From: Candidatus Gastranaerophilales bacterium
Lineage (GTDB): Bacteria; Cyanobacteriota; Vampirovibrionia; Gastranaerophilales; Gastranaerophilaceae
Length of the DNA stretch: 34,256 nucleotides
Assembly (NCBI GenBank): GCA_016282705.1
Contig: JAEELO010000027.1
Span: forward strand, 1 to 34,256
Direction: 5' to 3'
Positions 16,276-24,941 of this stretch are shown here, one piece after another. The translations under genes and the position numbers were made by a program. How positions within the stretch are numbered: the stretch's first letter is position 1; each line of letters begins with the position of its first letter. Under the pieces are notes generated by a model. It ran no database searches, was not told where the DNA came from, and worked only from the letters and a program-made list of their open reading frames with translations.

Positions 16276-17034
16276 ATGCCGGCTAAACGTATAATACCTT
16301 GTTTAGATGTAAAAGACGGAATGACTGTTAAAGGTGTTAATTTTGAGAATTTGCGCTATGCAGGTGATGCAGTTGAACTGGCAAAAAAATATTCAGAACA
16401 AGGAGCGGATGAGCTTGTTTTTCTTGATATTACTGCAACTAACGAAAACAGAAAAACAACTGTCGAAATGGTACAGAAAGTTGCAGCTAATGTTTTTATT
16501 CCTTTTACTGTCGGCGGCGGCATAAAATCAATTGATGATATTAAGATATTATTGAATGCGGGTGCCGATAAAATAGCTATTAATTCTGCAGCCGTTACGA
16601 ATCCTGATATTATTAATAAATCTGCCAATTATTTTGGCTCTCAGTGTATTGTAGTTGCAATTGATGCAAAAAGAATTGATGGCGACTTTTATGTATTTAT
16701 TCATGCAGGTAAAACAAATACAGGCATAAAACTTTCTGATTGGATTATTGATGTTCAAAAACGAGGTGCCGGTGAAATCCTTTTAACATCTATGGATGCT
16801 GATGGTACTCAAAACGGTTTTGATATAGAAATGACCGGACTTGTTGCTAAAAATTCTTCTATTCCTGTTATTGCATCAGGCGGTGCCGGTGCTAATCCCG
16901 AACACTTCATAGATGTTTTTACCAAAGGATATGCAGATGCTGCTCTTGCTGCTTCAATTTTTCACTTCAATACTCTTCCCGTTCCAGTTTTAAAAAAATA
17001 TTTATTTGAAAATAATATTGAGGTAAGAATATGA
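16276..17034 (+). CDS. hisF: Imidazole glycerol phosphate synthase subunit HisF
   Basis: 252 residues, a full-length (beta-alpha)8 barrel. It uses ammonia delivered by HisH to convert PRFAR to imidazole glycerol phosphate and AICAR in histidine synthesis. The catalytic aspartates align by number with the Thermotoga enzyme: Asp11 in PCLDVKDG and Asp130 in VVAIDAK, with Asp176 in SMDADGT. Phosphate loops FTVGGGIK and ASGGAG are intact. No other his gene is in the window. It begins two bases after pheS and overlaps the next start by four bases (ATGA), so it is probably part of the pheS transcript. Confidence 0.97.
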   Translation: MPAKRIIPCLDVKDGMTVKGVNFENLRYAGDAVELAKKYSEQGADELVFLDITATNENRKTTVEMVQKVAANVFIPFTVGGGIKSIDDIKILLNAGADKIAINSAAVTNPDIINKSANYFGSQCIVVAIDAKRIDGDFYVFIHAGKTNTGIKLSDWIIDVQKRGAGEILLTSMDADGTQNGFDIEMTGLVAKNSSIPVIASGGAGANPEHFIDVFTKGYADAALAASIFHFNTLPVPVLKKYLFENNIEVRI

Positions 17035-17627
17035 TGGAAAATGCCGTAAAATTTGATCCCGGAATAGGTGAGCTTGTTTTAGATTCTAATACTTTTATTA
17101 ATGATGTTTATTCAAATATAATCGGTCTTTATTCATTGCAGCAAAAACGCAATAAATTTAAATTAAATGTTACTAAAATTTATAATATATTAGAAAATAA
17201 TATTGCTTTTTATAAAGGTTGTTTACTATGGGCATATTATATTAAAAATAGTAATTCCGATTCACCCAAAGATATATCGGGAAATCCATTTCTTAACATG
17301 ACAAGTGAGCAAATTGAAGAATATGACTTTTTAATTCAAGTTAATTTTCTCGAAAATTATTTTGATTCATTTGAGCGTGATACTGCATATTATTGCGGTA
17401 AGAAAACTCTAATTCCTGAAGAATGGAAAAAAATACTATCTCTATATTCGGATTTTCTGCAATTAAACAAAGGTTTTGTCCAAACAAGAAAAACATCTGA
17501 TATTGTTCTGCCGGAAGCTATAGAAGCATTGAAACTTGATTTTCCCGAATTGAGCGAACTATTTGATAAAGTAATTAAAAACAAAGATTTATCATTATTT
17601 ATTAATAATGTGAAAATAGTTATATAA
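17031..17627 (+). CDS. Unknown helical protein coupled to hisF
   Basis: 198 residues, soluble, no signal peptide or clear membrane helix. It appears mostly helical, with many Leu, Ile, Asn and Tyr and no obvious catalytic motif. The start overlaps the hisF stop (ATGATGG) and GAGG lies about 6 bases upstream, so translation is probably coupled to hisF. A second ATG follows directly at 17034. I do not recognise the family. Position in a translation and metabolism run does not define a role. Confidence 0.7.
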   Translation: MMENAVKFDPGIGELVLDSNTFINDVYSNIIGLYSLQQKRNKFKLNVTKIYNILENNIAFYKGCLLWAYYIKNSNSDSPKDISGNPFLNMTSEQIEEYDFLIQVNFLENYFDSFERDTAYYCGKKTLIPEEWKKILSLYSDFLQLNKGFVQTRKTSDIVLPEAIEALKLDFPELSELFDKVIKNKDLSLFINNVKIVI

Positions 17628-17687
17628 GCTTGATATACTTTTATTTTTCATATATTCTATAATTGTATACAAATATTACATGCGGAT

Positions 17688-18659
17688 ATGGAAGAGAACG
17701 AAAATATACCTTTTGAAAAGTTAGCTTCGGATTGTCACATCCTTGATACAACGTCTTCAAAAGAATCAATTGATAAAATAATGGCGTTATCTGATGTGTA
17801 TCCTAATGAGCATTTGGTTTTAATATATAATTATTTCTTTGAGCATTCTAATAATTATGAAATTTTAATGTTTTTATTAAATAAAATAGATAAATTTAAA
17901 GATAAATCAAGTCGTCCTATATTGATTGATTCTTTGATTATGAAAGATAAACTCTCATTAAGAATAAAAGATGCAGATGCTTTAACAAGAATAAGAGTTA
18001 ATATTACAAAGGCACTTGCAAATACCAAAGATTCTCAAGCCGTATATCCGTTATTATATTGTTTAAACAATAAAGAAGAAAACTATAAAGTAAAATTATC
18101 ATGTGCGGAGGCTTTAGGTAGAATTGGTGATAGGTATGCTGTTTTACCTTTAATGAATATACTGAAAGATGAATCTGAATCTTCTGTATATGTTAAGGAA
18201 TCGGCGGTTTCTGCATTAGGCATGATTGGAGATGAAAAAGCAGTTGATTCTCTTGTCTCCATTTTGGAAATGAAAAAAGGAATCATGGATAAGTTTACAT
18301 TCCTTAAAGAAAGGGCGCTGGAAGCTCTTAACAAACTTAACTTTAAAGGTGAAAGAGTATTTAATGCTCTAATCAAGTCATTAAGCGACGAATCGCCTCA
18401 AGTCAGAATTAATGCAATCGAAGTTTTAATGAATTCTGAAGATGAAAGAGCTATTCCTTTAATAAAAAAAATGTTAGATGATCGTTCACGTGATGTCGTT
18501 CAAAATGCTGTAATTGCGCTTTATAACCTGCTTGGTGATGATATTTTAGATGAAATAATACAAGGTTCAAATTATTCTGATAGTGCAAAACAGGAAGCCA
18601 TTACCCTAAAAGATGATATAATGAATGAAGAGACAGATGAGGATAATTTAGATGAATAA
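17688..18659 (+). CDS. HEAT-repeat protein
   Basis: 323 residues. Residues ~100-300 hold at least five HEAT-type helix pairs with the typical pattern of A-x-x-ALGxIGD, xAVxPLxxxLxDES and VRxNAIEVL; the clearest are CAEALGRIGDRYAVLPL and SAVSALGMIGDEKAVDSL. Such solenoids are protein-binding scaffolds, in cyanobacteria also phycobilin lyases, but there is no catalytic sign here. The N-terminal ~90 residues are helical and different. The ribosome site is weak. TATAAT at 17658-17663 may belong to an internal promoter. The end overlaps queC by 8 bases, so co-translation with queC is likely. Confidence 0.85.
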   Translation: MEENENIPFEKLASDCHILDTTSSKESIDKIMALSDVYPNEHLVLIYNYFFEHSNNYEILMFLLNKIDKFKDKSSRPILIDSLIMKDKLSLRIKDADALTRIRVNITKALANTKDSQAVYPLLYCLNNKEENYKVKLSCAEALGRIGDRYAVLPLMNILKDESESSVYVKESAVSALGMIGDEKAVDSLVSILEMKKGIMDKFTFLKERALEALNKLNFKGERVFNALIKSLSDESPQVRINAIEVLMNSEDERAIPLIKKMLDDRSRDVVQNAVIALYNLLGDDILDEIIQGSNYSDSAKQEAITLKDDIMNEETDEDNLDE

Positions 18660-19344
18660 TGCTATAGTACTTCTTTCAGGTGGTTTGGATTCAACTGTCA
18701 GTTTAGCTATTATAAGAAAATATTGTGATAAAATTCTTGCTCTTACTTTTGATTACGGGCAAAAACCTTTTAAATATGAAAAAATTGCTGCAGAAAAAAT
18801 TGCAAGACATTACGGAATTGAGCATAAAATTGTTCAGCTGGATTGGCTTAATGAAGTTTCTTCATCTTCTTTAAATTCTGATTCTGATGTTCCTGTAATT
18901 AATGAAGATCAACTTGAAGATAAAGAAGCATCTGCCATTGCTGCAAAATCTGTTTGGGTTCCTAACAGAAACGGATTGTTTGTTAATATTGCCGCAAGTT
19001 ATGCTGATGCTATGAATTATGATTTAATTGTCATAGGCGCAAACAAAGAAGAAGCTGAAACATTTAAAGATAATTCTATTAATTTTGTTAATACAGTTAA
19101 CATGGCATTGGCTAATTCAACAAATTATAACGTTAAAGTAATAGCACCTTTTATATATAAAACTAAACAAGAAATTGTTGAAGATGCTATCAGATTAAAT
19201 GTTCCGTTGAATTTAATATATAGCTGCTATTCAGGTAAAAGTCACCATTGCGGTCATTGTGAATCTTGTATAAGATTAAAACGTGCTTTAGAGCAAAATA
19301 ACAGGCATGATATGATTTTAGATTTATTTAGAAATGTACAATAA
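18652..19344 (+). CDS. queC: 7-cyano-7-deazaguanine synthase QueC
   Basis: 230 residues. It converts 7-carboxy-7-deazaguanine to preQ0 with ATP and ammonia, on the way to queuosine in tRNA. The PP-loop SGGLDS is at residues 9-14, VWVPNRN at 101-107, and the C-terminal zinc site is Cys192, Cys200, Cys203, Cys206 (SCYSGKSHHCGHCESC). All key residues are present and length is normal. It overlaps the HEAT gene and shares its last base region with the DUF366 gene start at 19344. queD, queE and queF are not in the window. Confidence 0.97.
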   Translation: MNNAIVLLSGGLDSTVSLAIIRKYCDKILALTFDYGQKPFKYEKIAAEKIARHYGIEHKIVQLDWLNEVSSSSLNSDSDVPVINEDQLEDKEASAIAAKSVWVPNRNGLFVNIAASYADAMNYDLIVIGANKEEAETFKDNSINFVNTVNMALANSTNYNVKVIAPFIYKTKQEIVEDAIRLNVPLNLIYSCYSGKSHHCGHCESCIRLKRALEQNNRHDMILDLFRNVQ

Positions 19345-19907
19345 TGAAAACATTATTTATTGACAAAGAAATTAAATATAATGGTGAACAACTTTCTCCT
19401 CATTGGATATATAAAACTTTTAATATCATGGGAGATGCAATAGTTGCTTTCATAGGTGAATGTGATGTTAATTTAACGCATATGGTTGATATTGAAGATG
19501 TTATTAATAATGAACCTATTTATAGCAAAAAAATGCTGAATTTTATTGAAGAAAATTTTAATTCGTCTTTAATAGAGATGGTGTATAAGCAAAGATTACT
19601 CGTTACAATAACTAAAGAGGTTATAGAAAAAAATTATCCGTCTGTTAAAATATCAAGAAATGGTGATGATTTATTTGTTAACGGTAAAAAATTATCGGTA
19701 TCTATTGCAACAAAGTCGATTACTTCAACGTTAATTCATTTCGGATTAAATATAGTTGCTGATGGTGCGCCTGTTAAAGCTTCTGATTTAACAATTGATG
19801 TAGGAGTTGACGATATAAAAACATTTGCTGAAAGAATTCTTCAAGCATATAAAGATGAAATATCAGATATCAATTTTGCTGTTTCAAAAGTCAGAGGAGT
19901 TGTCTAA
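19344..19907 (+). CDS. DUF366-family protein, next to queC
   Basis: 187 residues, soluble. The opening TLFIDKEIKYNGEQLSPHWIY and the blocks VAFIGECDVNLTHMVDIEDV and SIATKSITSTLIHFGLNI match my recollection of the DUF366 family, found in archaea and scattered bacteria, whose function is unknown to me. Start codon ATG overlaps the last base of the queC stop, so translation is coupled. The tight link suggests, but does not prove, a role in 7-deazapurine or tRNA-modification chemistry. Conserved Glu, Cys, Asp and His residues in the GECDVNLTHMVDIEDV block could form an active site. Family call fairly sure, function open. Confidence 0.8.
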   Translation: MKTLFIDKEIKYNGEQLSPHWIYKTFNIMGDAIVAFIGECDVNLTHMVDIEDVINNEPIYSKKMLNFIEENFNSSLIEMVYKQRLLVTITKEVIEKNYPSVKISRNGDDLFVNGKKLSVSIATKSITSTLIHFGLNIVADGAPVKASDLTIDVGVDDIKTFAERILQAYKDEISDINFAVSKVRGVV

Positions 19908-20641
19908 TGCAGGATACGGAAAAAATCAGTAAGAATAAAACAAAAAAGCGCAGAAAAAATCGTTTTGGACTTGTATATTTATTTCTTTTTGTATTTTTGG
20001 CTGCTCTTGCCGGTATTTCTTATATCGTAAAATCATATTCTCCCGATATTGATGTCACAATCGGTAATAATGAATCTTTGATGTTAAACTCATCTGAGTC
20101 TGAAGTTGAAGTTAAGTCTATTGATGAAAGACTTAAGTGGATTCAAATGGAGGATGATTTACCTTCGGTTGCGCTTAGAAATTCCGAGGAAAAAAACACT
20201 AAATTAAAAGAAATTGCAGATGATGACGAAAATTCACTGTTATCAAATCTGGATATTAAAAAAAGTGATAAAAAAGTTGATACACAAAAAGAAGATACAA
20301 AAAAAGAAGCCGTAAAAAAAGAACCGCCGGTTCCTACAATATCAGACATAAAAAAACAGTATTCCGATTTTAGAGAAATTCCTGAAGCATCTCCTGTTAT
20401 TCCCGCACCTAAACCTGCTTCGACAAAAGTATATTTGGGTTCATATGCAGATATAGATGAAGCAACATTGGTTCAACAAAAAGTTGCTGCGGCAGAACCT
20501 TCTGTTGTACCTTATGTTAAATCAGTTAACGGCAAATTTATTGTTCAATTAGGTGTATTTTCCGATAAGGAACGTGCTGAAGCCCTTTCATCTAAATTGA
20601 AAGAAAAAGGCTTTAGTCCTAAATTAAATTATGATAATTAA
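19907..20641 (+). CDS. Membrane-anchored SPOR-domain protein
   Basis: 244 residues. A basic N-terminus (KNKTKKRRKNR) precedes one membrane helix at ~21-43, giving an N-in, C-out anchor. A long Lys/Glu/Ser-rich linker (~50-165) leads to a C-terminal SPOR domain (~170-241), with VYLGSYADIDEAT and FIVQLGVFSDKERAEALSSKLKEKGF. SPOR domains bind denuded glycan strands of peptidoglycan at division sites, so an FtsN/DedD-like envelope role is inferred. The ATG overlaps the DUF366 stop (TAATG). Last gene of the rightward run, with a strong terminator right after the stop. Confidence 0.9.
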   Translation: MQDTEKISKNKTKKRRKNRFGLVYLFLFVFLAALAGISYIVKSYSPDIDVTIGNNESLMLNSSESEVEVKSIDERLKWIQMEDDLPSVALRNSEEKNTKLKEIADDDENSLLSNLDIKKSDKKVDTQKEDTKKEAVKKEPPVPTISDIKKQYSDFREIPEASPVIPAPKPASTKVYLGSYADIDEATLVQQKVAAAEPSVVPYVKSVNGKFIVQLGVFSDKERAEALSSKLKEKGFSPKLNYDN

Positions 20642-20643
20642 AA

Positions 20644-20671
20644 AAAAAGACCGATATTAATCGGTCTTTTT
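20644..20671. terminator. Bidirectional terminator after the SPOR gene
   Basis: AAAAAGACCGAT (20644-20655) pairs perfectly with ATCGGTCTTTTT (20660-20671), loop ATTA, with U runs on both strands. Ends the pheS-to-SPOR run and the convergent 20724-21275 gene. Confidence 0.92.
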
Positions 20672-20723
20672 ATAATTTGGTTATTTATTAGATTTGATAT
20701 AGTTACGTTATGTCTTATTCTTT

Positions 20724-21275
20724 TTAGCCTAATCCTGCAAATTTTGGAGTTGCATTTTGGATTGCTTGCGGTTCTGCCTGTTCTACAGACTGTAATTCTT
20801 GTTTGTATGCTGTTAATTTTGTTTCAATTCTTTTTTGTCTCATTTCTATTTCGTTTTCTTGAGCTGCAATTTCTTTAGCTGTTACATTTTTGTAATGTTC
20901 TATACCAAATTGTCTCATAATATTTTCTATTGCATATTGTCTATAAGCATCAATTGCGTCTTGGTTATTAGCAATATTTTCACCGCTGTTTATATAATTA
21001 GTAACCATATCGTCGACTATGTTAGCTGAAGTTTTTCCTTGAAAATCAACATAGTTGTTATAATCATCATATATAGATTGTTCAAATTCACATAATCCAT
21101 GATAATTTGAGAAACCTAATATTTTATCTTGGTCTGTTACCTCACCGTCAGCTACTGCTGCTGAATAATCTAAAAGTGCTTGTTTTTCATTCATTAACTG
21201 GTCTAATTGAAGTTGTAAACCATTGATTAAACTTGTTAACATAAGTTTTCTGTTTGCAAATAATGCGTACCCCAT
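20724..21275 (-). CDS. Unknown helical protein with MGYALFANRKLMLTSL start
   Basis: 183 residues. The N-terminal ~35 residues (hydrophobic with Arg-Lys, then INGLQLQLDQLMNEKQ) look like an amphipathic helix rather than a signal peptide. The middle is acidic (YDDYNNYVDF) and the C-terminal third is a coiled-coil (EIEMRQKRIETKLTAYKQEL) ending in Pro/Gly. I recall proteins with similar short openings ahead of coiled-coils in Gastranaerophilales, but can name no family. AAGGTAGG stands about 5-9 bases before the ATG. About 260 bases of non-coding sequence precede it and probably hold its promoter. Confidence 0.7.
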   Translation of the reverse strand: MGYALFANRKLMLTSLINGLQLQLDQLMNEKQALLDYSAAVADGEVTDQDKILGFSNYHGLCEFEQSIYDDYNNYVDFQGKTSANIVDDMVTNYINSGENIANNQDAIDAYRQYAIENIMRQFGIEHYKNVTAKEIAAQENEIEMRQKRIETKLTAYKQELQSVEQAEPQAIQNATPKFAGLG

Positions 21276-21535
21276 AACGTACCTACCTTTTCTAAATCTT
21301 TATAACTAACCCACACCTATATAAAAACATTTTCATTTTGTGAATTGCCTAAAGTATTTGATAAATTTGACATACAAGTCACAATTTGTCTAAAATGCAG
21401 TAATGATAAAGAATTAGCCGTAATTTTGCTCTAAAATCGTATATAATTCATATTTATCAGATATTTATCTTGTATTTCCGATATATATATTGAATATATA
21501 AAAATATGAAAATTAAATGTTTACAAAACTTAATA

Positions 21536-22651
21536 TTATACTAATTTTGCTTTTCTAAAATAGAGCAATAAGCCCGTAAAACCAATTACTATGTTAGGCA
21601 GAGCAGCTGCCAATACAGGTAAAATAGTATAGTGATACCCTAATGAAAACGAAAAAGCCCTTACCAAATAATAACAGAATATTATTGCAATGCTAAAAAG
21701 AAAGCCTCTATTGTGTTTCACTCTTGGTGGAGTAATTGCAAGAGGAATACCTATTAATACGAAAATAACTGTAGTTACCGGAAGAGCAAGCTTTTCCCAA
21801 AATCTTACTTGATATTTCGCCAGTGTTCTCAATTCCATTCCTTCTACATTCTTTTTCAAATATGGTATTAGCTGAATGAAATTATAGTCAGAACCGTCAT
21901 TTCTCTTATCTAATTGCTTTTGAATATCGCTTCCGAAGTCAACTATTGTTTTTTCAATCCACGAAGTATTAAGGGTTTTTCCTTCTTTTGATATTGTGTA
22001 TACGGATGCATTATCAAACTGCCAGCCTTCAAGTGCTGAAGTACCGGTTTTTGCTTCCAATATTTGGATTTTATTTTCATTTGATAAATCAAGTATAGAA
22101 ACATTGGTGAACTGTTTATCTTCGCATTTTTCCACAAAGAAGAGTCTTTTCAAATAATTGCCGTCTTTTAATTCTTTTATTGTAAAATTCTTTTTCCCTT
22201 CAGGAATATGTCTTTGTACAATTGAATATAGTGCAAGGGTTTTTGATTGTGATGTTGTTATCGGAACAATAGTTTCATTTATAAAAAATGCTATAAATGC
22301 CATTAATATTGAAAATAAAAATACAGGTTTTGCAATTCGGTTAAGACTTATACCGCATGCTTTCATTATTGTAATTTCCGATTGCAAGCACATTTTATTT
22401 ATAGTCATGACTGTAGAAAATAATACACTCATAGGTATTGTCATAACTATAACGGCAGGAAGATTCAATAATATTATCATGAATGCAATTCTCATCGGCA
22501 TACCGTACATAGAAATTTGTTTTATTAAAGAAATAAATGTATCTGACGCAAATATAATAGATGTAAATACTATTACACCCAGTACGAATATTTCTATTAT
22601 TTGTTTTAATATAAATTTATCAAGTATTGTTAATTTAAAAAACGATTTCAT
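21536..22651 (-). CDS. LptF/LptG-family permease (YjgP/YjgQ)
   Basis: 371 residues. LptF and LptG with the LptB ATPase extract lipopolysaccharide from the inner membrane. The layout is right: helices near residues 20-40, 55-80 and 105-125, a large periplasmic beta domain (~135-275), then three C-terminal helices starting at LALPVTTVIFVLIGIPLAI. LPAVIVMTIPMSVL and EITIMKACGIS are typical family blocks. Only one such gene is here, so I cannot say LptF or LptG; a single fused role or a distant partner are both possible. It supports a diderm envelope. The sugar-binding protein gene ends 35 bases upstream of its start, on the same strand. Confidence 0.9.
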   Translation of the reverse strand: MKSFFKLTILDKFILKQIIEIFVLGVIVFTSIIFASDTFISLIKQISMYGMPMRIAFMIILLNLPAVIVMTIPMSVLFSTVMTINKMCLQSEITIMKACGISLNRIAKPVFLFSILMAFIAFFINETIVPITTSQSKTLALYSIVQRHIPEGKKNFTIKELKDGNYLKRLFFVEKCEDKQFTNVSILDLSNENKIQILEAKTGTSALEGWQFDNASVYTISKEGKTLNTSWIEKTIVDFGSDIQKQLDKRNDGSDYNFIQLIPYLKKNVEGMELRTLAKYQVRFWEKLALPVTTVIFVLIGIPLAITPPRVKHNRGFLFSIAIIFCYYLVRAFSFSLGYHYTILPVLAAALPNIVIGFTGLLLYFRKAKLV

Positions 22652-22686
22652 ATATTAATTTTAAAACAAAAAACCTCTTTTTACCA

Positions 22687-23892
22687 TTAAAGTTTTTCCC
22701 AATTTTCAGAAAATTCGTTTAAAGTTTTTTCTATATCTGCATTGTTAATAAGTATATCTTGAAGATAGTTTGCTGACATTGTGTTTAATTCTTTTTTATT
22801 TTTTATATTCTTTAACGGAGGCTGCAGATTATTTAGTTGTTTTGCGCTTATTATTCTTGCTTTAGTTTGTATATCTGAATTTTTATTTATTGATGTAAAA
22901 TATTCATCTTCAAGTGCAAGTTTATTTACAGGTAAGATAGTTGTCATTTTTGCAAATTCAAGTTGATTTGTTTTATTGGTAAGAAATATTGCAAATTTTA
23001 TTGCAGCTTCGGGATTTTTTGATTTTTCCGGTATAACAAAATTCATAAGTGAAAAATCATATAAACCTGTATTCCCTGTTAATTGTGGTAATATTTCCGT
23101 AGAATTATATATAGAAGGTGCATTCTCTTTTATCATATTTATAAAATTAGCACCTGTTACTATGAATGCCAATTGACCTGACATGTATTTTTCTAATGCT
23201 TCACGGTGAGATTGCGTTATACTTTCTTTAGGAATTCTATTATTATCATATAAATATTTTAATGTTTTATATATATTTATACTTTCTTCTGATTTTATAG
23301 TCTCTGCGGAGTTTATATTATATTTATTTAATATTTTTAACAGGGTGTCATTTTCACAAAGGCTTATCATTGTTATGAAACCAATTGTATTATCTAATTT
23401 AATATTAAATAAATCATCATATGTCTTTGGTTTTTTATTTATATTAAATTTATTATTATAAAGTGTTACTGCAGAAGTAGCATAAAAAGGTATACCAAAA
23501 TAATTATCATTATATTTCAGCATATTTGTTATACTCTGCGGATAATCCTTCAACTTTTCCGGCGCAATATTATATAATGCTCCTTTTTGTGCTAATAATA
23601 GCGAAAAATCAGGTGTTAAATTGATTAAATCAGGAGGATTATCTGTTAAAACGGCTGCAAGTGTCCTTTTTTCTCCTTCTGAATATGGAACATCTATCCA
23701 TTTGATTTTAATATCCGGATTTTCTTTTTCAAAATCATTAATTATATTATTTATGTATTTATCAAAAGTTCCTAATTGTAATGTCCAAAATACAACTGTA
23801 TTATTGTTATCTTTTTCTTTATTTATTGTAAAAAAGGAAAATATTATTGCTAATATAATTAATAATATTATTATATATAGATATTTTTTCAT
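22687..23892 (-). CDS. Extracellular sugar-binding protein of an ABC importer
   Basis: 401 residues, family 1 solute-binding protein type. The N-terminal hydrophobic segment (~4-22) is followed by INKEKD with no lipobox Cys, so it is either a cleaved signal or a membrane anchor. The mature part shows VVFWTLQLG, NDFEKENPDIKIKWIDVPYSE, DNPPDLINLTPDF, YNDNYFGIPFYATSAVTLYNNK and NPEAAIKFAIFLTN, typical of oligosaccharide or glycerol-phosphate binders. The ligand cannot be read. No permease is adjacent; a MalF-type permease lies ~9 kb away at 32781. It may feed the same transporter. Confidence 0.9.
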   Translation of the reverse strand: MKKYLYIIILLIILAIIFSFFTINKEKDNNNTVVFWTLQLGTFDKYINNIINDFEKENPDIKIKWIDVPYSEGEKRTLAAVLTDNPPDLINLTPDFSLLLAQKGALYNIAPEKLKDYPQSITNMLKYNDNYFGIPFYATSAVTLYNNKFNINKKPKTYDDLFNIKLDNTIGFITMISLCENDTLLKILNKYNINSAETIKSEESINIYKTLKYLYDNNRIPKESITQSHREALEKYMSGQLAFIVTGANFINMIKENAPSIYNSTEILPQLTGNTGLYDFSLMNFVIPEKSKNPEAAIKFAIFLTNKTNQLEFAKMTTILPVNKLALEDEYFTSINKNSDIQTKARIISAKQLNNLQPPLKNIKNKKELNTMSANYLQDILINNADIEKTLNEFSENWEKL

Positions 23893-23977
23893 AATATTCC
23901 CTTATATTATTTCTAAGAATATATTATATATTATTATTATATAATCTGCTATTATATTATTATATAGGGGGGTTTTT

Positions 23978-24478
23978 ATGAATAATAACGTGTTTAGAAA
24001 TTTATCATATGGTGTATATATTGTTTCTTGTTTTGACGGGGAAAAATATACAGGATGTACAGTAAACAGTATAATGCAAATTACTTCGTCTCCATCCGCA
24101 ATAGCTTTAAGCGTAAACCATGATAACTATACAAATGAATGTTTAGATAAAACTAAGAAATTTGCGGTTTCCATATTGTCTGAAAAATCAAACCCTATAT
24201 CAATCGGCACATTTGGTTTTAGAAGCGGAAGAGATACTTTTAAATTTTCAAATATTCCTTTTGAAATGAAGAATTATATGCCCGTTATTAAGGATGCATG
24301 CGGATATTTGATTTGTGAAATTATTAATAAAGTTGAGACAACAACACATACTCTTTTTATTGCAAATGTTATAGACGGTGATGTTTTAAATAGCGAAGTG
24401 CCAATGACCTATTCTTATTATCATAATGTTATAAAAGGTAAAAGTCCAAAGGCTGCACCGACTTACATAGAAAATTAA
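23978..24478 (+). CDS. Flavin reductase-like FMN-binding protein
   Basis: 166 residues, covering one flavin reductase-like split-barrel domain that binds FMN. Blocks are FRNLSYGVYIVSC, TGCTVNSIMQITSSP, IALSVNHDNYTNECL, FAVSILSE and IGTFGFRSGRDTFKF. The C-terminal TYSYYHNVIKGKSPKAAPTY closely matches what precedes the rubredoxin domain in flavin reductase-rubredoxin fusions, as I recall them. Here the protein stops a few residues later and no rubredoxin follows. It may use a separate rubredoxin as electron partner. A GGGGGG run 5 bases before the ATG serves as ribosome site. Divergent from the sugar-binding protein. Confidence 0.9.
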   Translation: MNNNVFRNLSYGVYIVSCFDGEKYTGCTVNSIMQITSSPSAIALSVNHDNYTNECLDKTKKFAVSILSEKSNPISIGTFGFRSGRDTFKFSNIPFEMKNYMPVIKDACGYLICEIINKVETTTHTLFIANVIDGDVLNSEVPMTYSYYHNVIKGKSPKAAPTYIEN

Positions 24479-24549
24479 TATTTCATTATTTTTAGTTCTA
24501 AATTGTCTTTTTTAAAATAACAATATAAGTAATAAGGAAAGGCAAATAT

Positions 24550-24845
24550 ATGAAGATTGGGATGATTGGTTCACCGTTGCATGTTTTAACAAAAAAAATG
24601 TTCTTGATAAAAAAGCTTGTAATATATAATTAGCAAAAGAAGAAATTAAAGAGACAGTTAAATTAATAGGAACATCTGCTGCAATAGGTAGTGGTGTTGC
24701 CGCTGCTGTTAAATATTCAGCTAAAGCATCAGAAGTTGCTAATACAGTTATTAATTTAGCAAAAACAACTGAGAAAAAAGTTTTGAAGCATAATATTAAG
24801 TTTAAAAATAAGGCAGGTTTTATTCCTGCCTTATTTTTTTATTAA
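24550..24845 (+). pseudogene. Decayed small gene with in-frame stop
   Basis: The 460-base gap after the flavin protein holds a broken reading frame. GGAAAGG precedes an ATG at 24550, which opens only 27 residues. One base out of phase, a protein-like frame begins EDWDDWFTVACFNKKNVLDK, meets TAA at 24627-24629, then continues in the same frame with LAKEEIKETVKLIGTSAAIG and an Ala-rich helical stretch to a stop at 24843-24845. One lost or gained base near the start plus one stop would explain it. Its last part overlaps a terminator, so the original end was probably earlier. Family unknown. A short functional 27-residue peptide is less likely. Confidence 0.5.
24806..24840 (+). terminator. Terminator after the decayed gene
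   Basis: AATAAGGCAGG (24807-24817) pairs perfectly over 11 bp with CCTGCCTTATT (24825-24835), followed by TTTTT. A well-kept terminator behind a broken gene suggests recent decay. Confidence 0.88.
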
Positions 24846-24941
24846 TTTAAATTTTACATATATTAATATAATAAATATTTATGTCAATTTAATTTTTTAT
24901 GGTTTTTAATATTTTTGGTAATTAGTATTAAAGGAATTTAT

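Noticed and set aside
22687-23892. Lipoprotein call for the sugar-binding protein
   Set aside because: No cysteine follows the N-terminal hydrophobic segment.
23900-23965. ATT/TAT-rich repeats between the sugar-binding and flavin genes as a repeat element
   Set aside because: Simple low-complexity AT sequence, typical of promoters in this AT-rich genome.
24550-24633. 27-residue open frame as a real small gene
   Set aside because: The protein-like signal is in the neighbouring frame and continues past a stop, which fits a broken longer gene better.
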